A DNA stretch of 64,000 nucleotides, from assembly GCF_000213255.1 (NCBI RefSeq), contig NC_015520.1:1-64000 (forward strand), read 5' to 3'. Positions 39,001-46,667 of the stretch are shown one piece after another. The translations under genes were made by a program, and so were the position numbers. The stretch is from Mahella australiensis 50-1 BON. Its GTDB lineage: Bacteria; Bacillota; Clostridia; Mahellales; Mahellaceae. Position 1 is the first letter of the stretch; every line of letters starts with the position of its first letter. The notes under the pieces are model-generated. The model saw only the letters and a program-made list of their open reading frames with translations, made no database searches and had not been told where the DNA came from.

Positions 39001-39894
39001 TCAAGAATGAAGATTTCGTCGGGCTGCCGTAGGCGTGCAATGCTTTATGTTTTTATAAAGCCTGTTGAAATAGGTAACGCTATTGAAACCTACTTCGAAA
39101 GCGATTTCGGAGATGGTTTTGCCACTGCTAATTATCATCTGATGAGCTTTTTCGATCCTCGTTTCGTTTAGATATTCGATCAGAGTTTTGCCCATGGTTT
39201 TCTTAAAAAATCGGCAGAAATGGTATCTGCTCATGTGTATCATTTCGGCGGCTTCAGAGAGTTCTATCGGTTGTTCATAATGCTGGTCTATATAATCCAA
39301 CAATATCTGTAATCTCTGCAGTTTTATTCTATAAGCGTTATATCGGGTGTCCGTACAGTATCTCATATCGGAGCTTCTCAGCATTAAGCATAATATTCGA
39401 TATATATCGCTTTTTATGGCCAGCTCGTAACCGTGCGATTTATCGACAAACTCATGGTATATATCCATCATATGTTCTTTTATCTGACGGCCAATGGGCA
39501 TCTGGGTATTTACGAGATGAGGATTACCGGGATCTTTGGAAAAGAACAGGGGGCGTAGGTAACCTTCTTCCATAGTGTTCAATAAACGAGGGTCAAACTG
39601 TAATACCAGAATGTCAGTAGCTTCATTACCTTCCGATATTGTAGAATGCACATTCAGGCCATTGATTATCACAATATCACCTGTATGAATGCCGAATACT
39701 AGATCATTTATCCTCTGAACCGCCGTTCCTTCCAGCATATACAATATTTCTACAGCCTCGTGCCAATGCGGCTTTACCGATATACTCTGCTGCCGAGACG
39801 AATTGACAAAAGATCGTATGGGTATAGCCGGGTCCGGCGTCTGGAAGTATTCCTCATATGCTGTTTCGCTCTGCGATATATGTTCTATAATCAA
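39001..39894 (-). CDS. AraC-family regulator with N-terminal cupin
   Basis: A 297-residue regulator. The N-terminal cupin has VKPHWHEAVEILYMLEGTA (sugar-sensing pocket); the C-terminal AraC domain has two HTH motifs, LSEAAEMIHMSRYHFCRFFK and ISEIAFEVGFNSVTYFNRLY. The start is taken as the TTG at 39894 because GGGAGGA lies 9 bases before it on the minus strand; further upstream codons form no conserved sequence. It is divergent from the UroD-like gene at 40069 with a 174-base shared promoter region (39895-40068), so that gene and the mannosidase after it are likely targets. Confidence 0.92.
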   Translation of the reverse strand: MIIEHISQSETAYEEYFQTPDPAIPIRSFVNSSRQQSISVKPHWHEAVEILYMLEGTAVQRINDLVFGIHTGDIVIINGLNVHSTISEGNEATDILVLQFDPRLLNTMEEGYLRPLFFSKDPGNPHLVNTQMPIGRQIKEHMMDIYHEFVDKSHGYELAIKSDIYRILCLMLRSSDMRYCTDTRYNAYRIKLQRLQILLDYIDQHYEQPIELSEAAEMIHMSRYHFCRFFKKTMGKTLIEYLNETRIEKAHQMIISSGKTISEIAFEVGFNSVTYFNRLYKNIKHCTPTAARRNLHS

Positions 39895-40068
39895 ATAAAT
39901 TCCTCCCTTTGCAAAACAAATATTTATATCAATTATATCATAATTGCCTTTTAGTTTATATGTTAATTTGGGCAATATCGTTCAATATAAAGGCAAGAAT
40001 ATGTTAGGCTCGAGCATCAATAAGATATATACTGTATATAAATAAATTAGAGGTAGGGGATAAGATTG

Positions 40069-41160
40069 ATGAGATTACCTATAGATAAACCGCAACCCAA
40101 TATAAATTGGTTTAAGGATGTTGTTTTAGGCAAAACCATACCATCGCGCCCGCCTTTCGCCGAGCTCTTTTTGGATATCGAAATGGTAGCTGCTATAGCT
40201 GAGGATTTTCTGGGACGGCATTGGGTCAATCCGTCAACTGCTCGCGAGGGCCGTAAAGCCTATTGGGATAATTACATTGAGGTGTATTATAGGCTGGGCT
40301 ATGACTATGTAAGGCTTTCAGGCGGATTGAATTTTGTGGGAAAGAATCGCTTGGGTGAGGATACCGCCGCTCTTTCCAGAGGGAAAAGAAGCTGGGCGGA
40401 AGAGGGCAAAGGCCCTATATCTACGTGGGAGGATTTTGAAAGCTATCCATGGCCGTCGCTTGATAATGTGGATCTCTGGGATTATGAATATGCAGCCGCT
40501 CATGTACCAGAGGGTATGGGTGTGTTTGTATGTCCGACCAGCGGCTTTTTAGAGGTACCATTGGATACGTTGTTCGGTTATGAAAATCTGTCATTTCTGC
40601 TGTACGATAATCCCAAACTCGTTGAAGCCGTATTTGAGAAGGTGGGGCAGATAATCTACGGTTTCTATGAGAAACTTCTAGGGCTTCCTAATCTGGTTGG
40701 GTTCTTTCAGGGCGATGATATGGGCTTTAAGACATCGACCATGATATCGCCGGATGCATTAAGAAAGTATTCTTTGCCCTGGCATAAAAAGCTGGCTAAA
40801 TTGGCCCACGACAACGGGCTGATATATATGCTTCACGCCTGCGGTAATCTGGAAAGCATCATGGAGGATCTTATCGAGGATGTGAAAATCGATGCCAAGC
40901 ATTCCTTTGAGGACGCATCGGTGCCGGTAACCGAGTTTAAGAGAAAATACGGACATAGGATAGGCGTGTTAGGCGGCGTGGATATGGATAAATTATGCCG
41001 TTTGCCTGAGGATGAGCTGCGCCGATACATAAGGGGTATTTTGGAGGAATGTATGCCAAGAGGTCGGTATGCTCTCGGTTCGGGCAATACAGTGGCCAAT
41101 TATGTGCCCATGAAAAATTATCTCATCATGTTGGAAGAAGGCTGGAACTGGAATAAATAG
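40069..41160 (+). CDS. UroD-superfamily protein (copy C)
   Basis: A 363-residue protein of the UroD/MtaA fold. It keeps the His-x-Cys-Gly-Asn motif of corrinoid methyltransferases (MLHACGNLESIMEDL), but the third Cys ligand expected near the C-terminus is replaced (ALGSGNTVANYVP). ATG 40069 is chosen; GAGGTAGGGG lies upstream and a TTG three bases earlier is less likely. Divergent from the AraC regulator and followed by a metallo-hydrolase relic and the second mannosidase. Methyl removal from methylated sugars is a possible role, unproven. Confidence 0.87.
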   Translation: MRLPIDKPQPNINWFKDVVLGKTIPSRPPFAELFLDIEMVAAIAEDFLGRHWVNPSTAREGRKAYWDNYIEVYYRLGYDYVRLSGGLNFVGKNRLGEDTAALSRGKRSWAEEGKGPISTWEDFESYPWPSLDNVDLWDYEYAAAHVPEGMGVFVCPTSGFLEVPLDTLFGYENLSFLLYDNPKLVEAVFEKVGQIIYGFYEKLLGLPNLVGFFQGDDMGFKTSTMISPDALRKYSLPWHKKLAKLAHDNGLIYMLHACGNLESIMEDLIEDVKIDAKHSFEDASVPVTEFKRKYGHRIGVLGGVDMDKLCRLPEDELRRYIRGILEECMPRGRYALGSGNTVANYVPMKNYLIMLEEGWNWNK

Positions 41161-41176
41161 CAAGGGGGTTTTAACA

Positions 41177-41257
41177 ATGGAATTAAAATTTTTAGCAACG
41201 GCAGCGGCAGAGGGATGGCCGGCGCTGTTCTGCCAGTGCGATGAGCCTATCGGTTAA
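41177..41257 (+). pseudogene. N-terminal relic of an MBL-fold (PhnP-like) hydrolase
   Basis: A 26-codon frame, behind AAGGGGG, reads MELKFLATAAAEGWPALFCQ then CDEPIG-stop. This is the beginning of PhnP-like metallo-beta-lactamase-fold hydrolases (M-KFLGTAAAEGWPALFC-C), but the HxHxDH-containing remainder is missing. The ribosome site is intact, so a 26-residue peptide could still be made. Remaining DNA to 41313 shows no gene. Confidence 0.6.
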
Positions 41258-41334
41258 CGTTGCAGATATGAGATTTAGCTGATATAATGATACCAAGGCT
41301 TATTAAAATTTAAATGATTTTGGAGGTGGGTGTA

Positions 41335-44300
41335 TTGTTGCAAGAAGAATTATTACAAAAATGGATTACCGATCGCATAAACGATGTAGGTAAGGTGATT
41401 TATAGGCGAAGCACAACGCTAGATGGATGGCAGTTTAAAAGAGGCTATTATGACGCTCCGGACCAATACCGCTATGAGAACCAGGAGTGGGCACCTATAA
41501 AAGTCGGTCAACAATGGGGCAGCCCAGAGCAAACCTATTGGTTTAGGAAAATGGTACGCATACCCGATACATATAAAGGCTGCAAAGTCATAATGACGAT
41601 CGAACTTGGCGGAGGAGAGGCCCTGCTGTCTATAAATGGAACACCGTACCAAGGCATAGACAGAAACCATAAATCCGTTGTTTTGACCGAGCATGCCGCC
41701 GGAGATGAACAATATGATATCCTTATAGAAGCCGGCATGGAATGGGGCGAATACGCCGGTAGGCAATTGAGAGGCTTGACCTTTGAACCATACACTTTCC
41801 GCGGAGTTACGCTAGCTTGTGTAAATGAAGCCGCTTATGAATATTATTTTGACTTAAAGACGATATTTGACTCGGCGGTGGTGCAAAATGATAATGATTT
41901 GCGACAAAGCATGCTCAATAAAGTTAAAGCTTCTTTACAGTCGATAGATGATTACAACGATGATGAACAGATCAAAAAAGCCAGGATTATGCTATGCGAC
42001 AGCATAAGCGCGATACGATATGCACGCGGAAACGGTAAATTGCTTTTAAATGGACATTCGCATATAGACACTGCATGGTTGTGGCCGCTTAAAGAGACCG
42101 TACGCAAGTGTAGCCGGACATTTTCTACAGCGCTTCGTCTTATGGAACAATATCCTCAGTATTATTTCATACAGAGCCAGGCACAGCAGTTTGAATATAC
42201 TAAACAGTATTATCCCAAACTGTATGAACAGATAAAAACGAGGATAAAAGAAGGGCGCTGGGAGCCAACCGGCGGCACATGGGTAGAGCATGACTGCAAC
42301 CTCATATCGGGCGAATCATTTGTGCGCCAGATTCTCCTAGGCAAGCGCTTCTTCATGCAAGAGTTCGGGATAGAGCCAAAGGTAGCCTGGTTACCCGATA
42401 CCTTCGGATTCAACTGGATCATACCGCAGATCCTTAAAAAGGGTGGTTATGAATACTTCGTTACCAACAAGATAATGTGGATATACGAGAATAAATTCCC
42501 TTATGACCTGTTTACATGGCGCGGCAATGACGGCAGCGAGATACTGTCGTATTTTCCCACATCACCGGGGGCATATAATGGCATGCTTACGCCAAATGAG
42601 ATAAAAGCCACGTGGGATAACTTCCGCCAGAAAGAACAAACGGATGAGCTGTTGTATCAGTTCGGATACGGCGACGGAGGCGGTGGCCCTACGGCAGAGA
42701 TGCTGGAATACGCCAAACGCCTCACCGATCTGCCCGGCATGCCTGAATGTGCAACGGGCAGGGCGGATGAATACTTTGAGCGTTTGAGAAATGATATCGA
42801 TGCTTTGCCTGTGTGGGATGGGGAGCTTTATTTCGAGCTTCACCGCGGGACGTATACAACGCAGGCCAGGAATAAGCGCAACAACCGTAAAGCGGAACTG
42901 TTGTATCGAGAGGCAGAGCTGCTATCGTATCTAGCCAGGATATATGGACATCCATATGAGCAGGAAACCTTGAATAACGGCTGGAAGAAGATATTGCTCA
43001 ACCAATTCCATGACATAATACCGGGTTCATCCATAACGCCGGTATACGAGGACTCGGCTAGAGACTATGCGGAAGTATTGAGAACAGGCAACGATATAAA
43101 ATCAAAAGCTTTGAAAAACCTGGAAAGCCATATAGACACATCAGGCGACGGCAAGGCTATTACGGTATTCAATTCTCTATCGTGGCCGGTAACCGATGCG
43201 GTGAGTTTAGTCATCGAAAGCGATAAAAAATATAAGGTCGTCGATCGCGAGGGCAATATCGTTGATTCTCAGGCAATAACCGAAGAAGGCCGAACCGAAC
43301 TCGTATTCACCGCTGCCGATGTGCCGTCGATGGGTTATAGAGTATATCATATGATAGAAGAAGAGTCGGTACCTGCTGCTGTTGACATAACGGTGGAAAA
43401 GGAGCATCTCGAGAACAGATTTTTTGCTATAGACATAAACGAAAAGGGATTTATGACATCGATATATGATAAGATAAACGGTCGGCAAGTATTACAGCCG
43501 GATAAATGCGGCAACGTTCTACAGATCTTTGAAGACAAGCCGGCAGATTGGGAGGCATGGGATATAGACCTTTTCTATCGTGATAAGATGTGGGAGGTCG
43601 ATGAGCTTATCTCATCAGAGGTCATTGCTATAGGCCCGGTAAAAGGCATACTCCGTATGATCAGACGGTTTAATAAATCCACCATAACCCAGGATATAAC
43701 GATATATAACGATATACCGCGTATAGATTTTAAAACATCGGTGGACTGGCAGGAGGATCAGAAACTGCTTAAGGTAGCCTTCCCAGTCGATATAAGGGCT
43801 ACAGAGGCGACCTATGACATATATTATGGTGCCATAAATCGGCCAACGCATTGGAATACGAGCTGGGACAAGGCTAAATTTGAGGTATGCGCTCATAAAT
43901 GGGCGGATCTGTCCGAAACTGGTTACGGCGTAAGCCTGCTGAACGATTGCAAATACGGACACGATATTAAAGACAACGTAATGCGGCTGACGCTGTTGAG
44001 AGCGCCTATGTGGCCAGATCCCAAAGCCGATAGAGGGTATCACGAATTCACATATTCATTGTACCCGCATAAGGGCTCGTGGGACCAAGGCGGGACAGTA
44101 CCTATGGCGTGGCAGCTTAATGCACCGCTTACAGCTATAGTGGCATCGCCTCATACAGGCTCGCTCGCTGCTGAGCAATCCATGTTTTCGACAGATGCGG
44201 ATAATGTCATAATAGATACCGTAAAGAAAGCCGAAGATAACAGCGATTTAATATTGAGGGTGTTTGAGGCTTTTGGTCAGCGCGGCAAGGTCGGCATAAA

Positions 44301-44439
44301 ATGCGCTTTTAATGTACAGAGCGCTGTGGAATGCGATCTGTTGGAGCGGGCACAAGGCGAAGATATATCAGTACAGACCGGCTCATTTGATGTATATATA
44401 AAGCCGTACGAGCTGAAAACCTTCAGGTTAAAACTGTAA
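41335..44439 (+). CDS. Alpha-mannosidase, glycoside hydrolase family 38 (long form)
   Basis: A 1034-residue GH38 enzyme with an N-terminal beta domain of about 230 residues not present in the shorter copy at 15649. Catalytic features: Zn-binding NGHSHIDTAWLWPLKET, EGRWEPTGGTWVEHDCN, the nucleophile in AWLPDTFGFNWIIP, and LLNQFHDIIPGSSITPVYED. It resembles the longer class II mannosidases (Ams1/ManA-like). GGAGG (41322-41326) lies inside an upstream ATG frame, so the start is one of two adjacent TTG codons, 41335 or 41338; ATG 41314 is a weaker option. No signal peptide, so cytoplasmic. A long dyad follows before pepT. Confidence 0.94.
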   Translation: MLQEELLQKWITDRINDVGKVIYRRSTTLDGWQFKRGYYDAPDQYRYENQEWAPIKVGQQWGSPEQTYWFRKMVRIPDTYKGCKVIMTIELGGGEALLSINGTPYQGIDRNHKSVVLTEHAAGDEQYDILIEAGMEWGEYAGRQLRGLTFEPYTFRGVTLACVNEAAYEYYFDLKTIFDSAVVQNDNDLRQSMLNKVKASLQSIDDYNDDEQIKKARIMLCDSISAIRYARGNGKLLLNGHSHIDTAWLWPLKETVRKCSRTFSTALRLMEQYPQYYFIQSQAQQFEYTKQYYPKLYEQIKTRIKEGRWEPTGGTWVEHDCNLISGESFVRQILLGKRFFMQEFGIEPKVAWLPDTFGFNWIIPQILKKGGYEYFVTNKIMWIYENKFPYDLFTWRGNDGSEILSYFPTSPGAYNGMLTPNEIKATWDNFRQKEQTDELLYQFGYGDGGGGPTAEMLEYAKRLTDLPGMPECATGRADEYFERLRNDIDALPVWDGELYFELHRGTYTTQARNKRNNRKAELLYREAELLSYLARIYGHPYEQETLNNGWKKILLNQFHDIIPGSSITPVYEDSARDYAEVLRTGNDIKSKALKNLESHIDTSGDGKAITVFNSLSWPVTDAVSLVIESDKKYKVVDREGNIVDSQAITEEGRTELVFTAADVPSMGYRVYHMIEEESVPAAVDITVEKEHLENRFFAIDINEKGFMTSIYDKINGRQVLQPDKCGNVLQIFEDKPADWEAWDIDLFYRDKMWEVDELISSEVIAIGPVKGILRMIRRFNKSTITQDITIYNDIPRIDFKTSVDWQEDQKLLKVAFPVDIRATEATYDIYYGAINRPTHWNTSWDKAKFEVCAHKWADLSETGYGVSLLNDCKYGHDIKDNVMRLTLLRAPMWPDPKADRGYHEFTYSLYPHKGSWDQGGTVPMAWQLNAPLTAIVASPHTGSLAAEQSMFSTDADNVIIDTVKKAEDNSDLILRVFEAFGQRGKVGIKCAFNVQSAVECDLLERAQGEDISVQTGSFDVYIKPYELKTFRLKL

Positions 44440-44452
44440 TATTATGATACGA

Positions 44453-44508
44453 TGCATTGCGCAGCGGTACGTAACCATAATATGGATACTATATCGTTGC
44501 GCAATGCA
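44453..44508. terminator. Long dyad between convergent mannosidase and pepT
   Basis: TGCATTGCGCA and TGCGCAATGCA arms (44453-44463, 44498-44508) enclose a second palindrome (CCATAATATGG). No T run follows; it is probably a bidirectional termination or mRNA-end structure. Confidence 0.5.
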
Positions 44509-44525
44509 AAACACAATCGTTGCTG

Positions 44526-45764
44526 CTAGGATGGCCACGGATATGTGCAGCAATTTATAGCTATGTTTACTATAACCTCAACGGCTTTTTGCATGGATTG
44601 GACCGGTATGTATTCATAGCGGCCGTGGAAGTTGTGCCCGCCGGTGAAAATGTTGGGGGTGGGCAGGCCCATGTATGAGAGGCGCGCGCCGTCTGTACCG
44701 CCGCGTATGGGCAGTATCAGGGGCTGTACACCGGCTTGCTGCATGGCTGCTTTTGCTATATCTATCGCGTACATATGCCGCTCTATTATCTCTTTCATAT
44801 TATAGTACTGATCGTATAAATCTATATTTACCGTATCGGCACCGTATTTGGCGTTTAGCTTGTCCGCAATGCCCTTCATGAAGTTTTTCCTATCTTCAAA
44901 GCCTTTTTTATCGAAGTCCCTTATTAGATAATATGCGTCGGCATGATCTACATTGCCGTCAAAGTTGTTTATATGGTAGAAGCCCTCGTACCCTTCAGTA
45001 TTTGCGGGTATCTCATCTGGAGGGAGCATATCGTTTAGCTCCATGCCTATCAATACGGCATTTTTCATTTTACCTTTAGCATCGCCGGTATGTATGCTCT
45101 TGCCCTTTATTTTTATACGGGCTGCTGCGGCGTTGAAGTTTTCATAATTCAGCTCGCCTATTTCCCCGCCGTCAACGGTATAGGCAAAAGCTGCTCCAAA
45201 TTTTGCTGTATCGAAGCGGTCGACACCTCGGCCTACCTCCTCATCGGGAGTAAAGCATACTTTAACAGTACCGTGTTTTATCTCAGAATGCTCCAATAAA
45301 AACTCAACAGCCGTCATTATCTCGGCTACTCCGGCTTTATCGTCAGCACCCAAAAGGGTGGTGCCATCGGTCACTATAATATCCTGGCCGATATAATTTC
45401 TCAGATGGGGAAATTCGCTTGGTGAAAGCACAATGCCCATATCGCGGTTTAGTATTATGTCTGAACCGTCGTAATTTTCTATTATGTGTGGTTTTACATC
45501 ATGGCCCGGCATATCCGGGCTGGTGTCCATATGCGATATAAACCCTATAGCCGGCAGGTTTGAGGAAACGTTGGATGTGAGCGTAGCGGTAACATAGCCG
45601 TTTTGATCCACGCAGGCATCTTTTAGGCCCATATGTGCCAGCTCGTCAGCCAGCACCTGCGCAAATATAAGTTGACCATCTGTGCTCGGATATGCGGGGG
45701 AAATTTCATTTGAGCACGTATCGTATTTCACATAGCGCAAGAAGCGCTGTATTACATCTTCCAT
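44526..45764 (-). CDS. pepT: Peptidase T (tripeptide aminopeptidase)
   Basis: A 412-residue dinuclear-zinc aminopeptidase of family M20B that removes N-terminal residues from tripeptides. Motifs are clear: IGFISHMDTSPDMPG (His, Asp ligands), LGADDKAGVAEIMT (bridging Asp), FTPDEEVGRGVDRFD (catalytic and ligand Glu), YTVDGGEIGELNYENF and PIRGGTDGARLSYMG with the C-terminal GGHNFHGRYEYIPVQSM. AAGGAAGG lies before the ATG on the minus strand. It stands alone between the mannosidase and a GNAT gene. Confidence 0.97.
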   Translation of the reverse strand: MEDVIQRFLRYVKYDTCSNEISPAYPSTDGQLIFAQVLADELAHMGLKDACVDQNGYVTATLTSNVSSNLPAIGFISHMDTSPDMPGHDVKPHIIENYDGSDIILNRDMGIVLSPSEFPHLRNYIGQDIIVTDGTTLLGADDKAGVAEIMTAVEFLLEHSEIKHGTVKVCFTPDEEVGRGVDRFDTAKFGAAFAYTVDGGEIGELNYENFNAAAARIKIKGKSIHTGDAKGKMKNAVLIGMELNDMLPPDEIPANTEGYEGFYHINNFDGNVDHADAYYLIRDFDKKGFEDRKNFMKGIADKLNAKYGADTVNIDLYDQYYNMKEIIERHMYAIDIAKAAMQQAGVQPLILPIRGGTDGARLSYMGLPTPNIFTGGHNFHGRYEYIPVQSMQKAVEVIVNIAINCCTYPWPS

Positions 45765-45891
45765 AAATAAACCTTCCTTAAAATAAAGTATCTGGACCTA
45801 TTATACACCCTAGACGACGTATTGAAAATATTCGCAGTCCTGTGGCAACTTTGATATAATATTGGCATGAAAGAATAAGGAGGAATAAATT

Positions 45892-46365
45892 ATGCCAGAT
45901 ATGCTTGTCAAATTATATGAACTTCCACCGGTTCAGCCGGTATTGGAGCAGCAGAAAGCCCAGGGGATAGATATACGCCGGGCTTTGCCGCCTGAGAAAC
46001 GCGCTGTAGTCCAGTGGGTGGCCGATAAATTCGGCAACGGCTGGGCCAGCGAATGCGATGTGGCTTTTTCCAATAACCCCGTATCGTGCTTTATAGCAGT
46101 GAAAGACGGTCAATTAATAGGATTTGCCTGCCATGATGCGACGTGCAGGGACTTTTTCGGTCCTACCGGCGTGGATCCTGCCTTCCGTGGCAAGGGTACC
46201 GGCAAGGCACTGCTTTTGGCATGCCTGGATGCCATGGCTGCTCAAGGCTACGCCTATGCTATTATAGGAGGAGCAGGGCCAGTAGATTTTTATGCTAAGG
46301 TTGCGGGTGCTACTGTAATAGATGGTTCAGTGCCAGGCATATACAATGGCATGCTTAAGCTTTAA
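45892..46365 (+). CDS. GNAT-family N-acetyltransferase
   Basis: A 157-residue acetyltransferase with the acetyl-CoA pyrophosphate loop in VDPAFRGKGTGKALLLACLD (R/Q-x-x-G-x-G/A pattern) and a C-terminal beta strand with YAIIGGAGPVDFYAK. Substrate unknown. AAGGAGG precedes the ATG and an extended -10 (TGATATAAT, 45852-45860) lies upstream, so it is probably a single-gene transcript ending in the following hairpin. Confidence 0.93.
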   Translation: MPDMLVKLYELPPVQPVLEQQKAQGIDIRRALPPEKRAVVQWVADKFGNGWASECDVAFSNNPVSCFIAVKDGQLIGFACHDATCRDFFGPTGVDPAFRGKGTGKALLLACLDAMAAQGYAYAIIGGAGPVDFYAKVAGATVIDGSVPGIYNGMLKL

Positions 46366-46394
46366 GCCTTGATGATACATCATCAAGGCTTAAA
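46363..46394. terminator. Bidirectional terminator
   Basis: AAGCCTTGATGAT and ATCATCAAGGCTT form a near-perfect palindrome overlapping the ends of both the + strand GNAT gene and the - strand ArsR gene. Confidence 0.88.
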
Positions 46395-46667
46395 CAGTAC
46401 ATTTATGATATTTTTAACATCATCGTCCACCACTTTATAGCATACTTCCAGGCCGTCGCGCCGGCCTTCTATAATGCCGGCGCTTTTGAGCTTGGCCAGA
46501 TGCTGCGATACGGTAGACTGGGGTAGGCCCAGGCATTCCTGCATATAAGATACATTGCATTCGTGTTCCATGAGGCCTTTGACTATGCAAAGCCTGTATG
46601 GATGGGCGATAGCTTTCAGCTTTTGTGCCAATATTTCGTAGTGTTTCGAATTATCCATATCGCTCAT
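46383..46667 (-). CDS. ArsR-family transcription regulator
   Basis: A 94-residue winged-helix repressor with KAIAHPYRLCIVKGLMEHEC and HTH CLGLPQSTVSQHLAKLKSAG. Four Cys occur (about residues 27, 37, 44 and 76). Its position immediately after a sulfur-transfer flavoprotein (stop and start are adjacent, no good ribosome site, so translationally coupled) suggests a thiol or persulfide sensor of the BigR/SqrR kind, though a metal-sensing role is possible. It would then repress the operon that encodes it. Confidence 0.92.
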   Translation of the reverse strand: MSDMDNSKHYEILAQKLKAIAHPYRLCIVKGLMEHECNVSYMQECLGLPQSTVSQHLAKLKSAGIIEGRRDGLEVCYKVVDDDVKNIINVLFKP

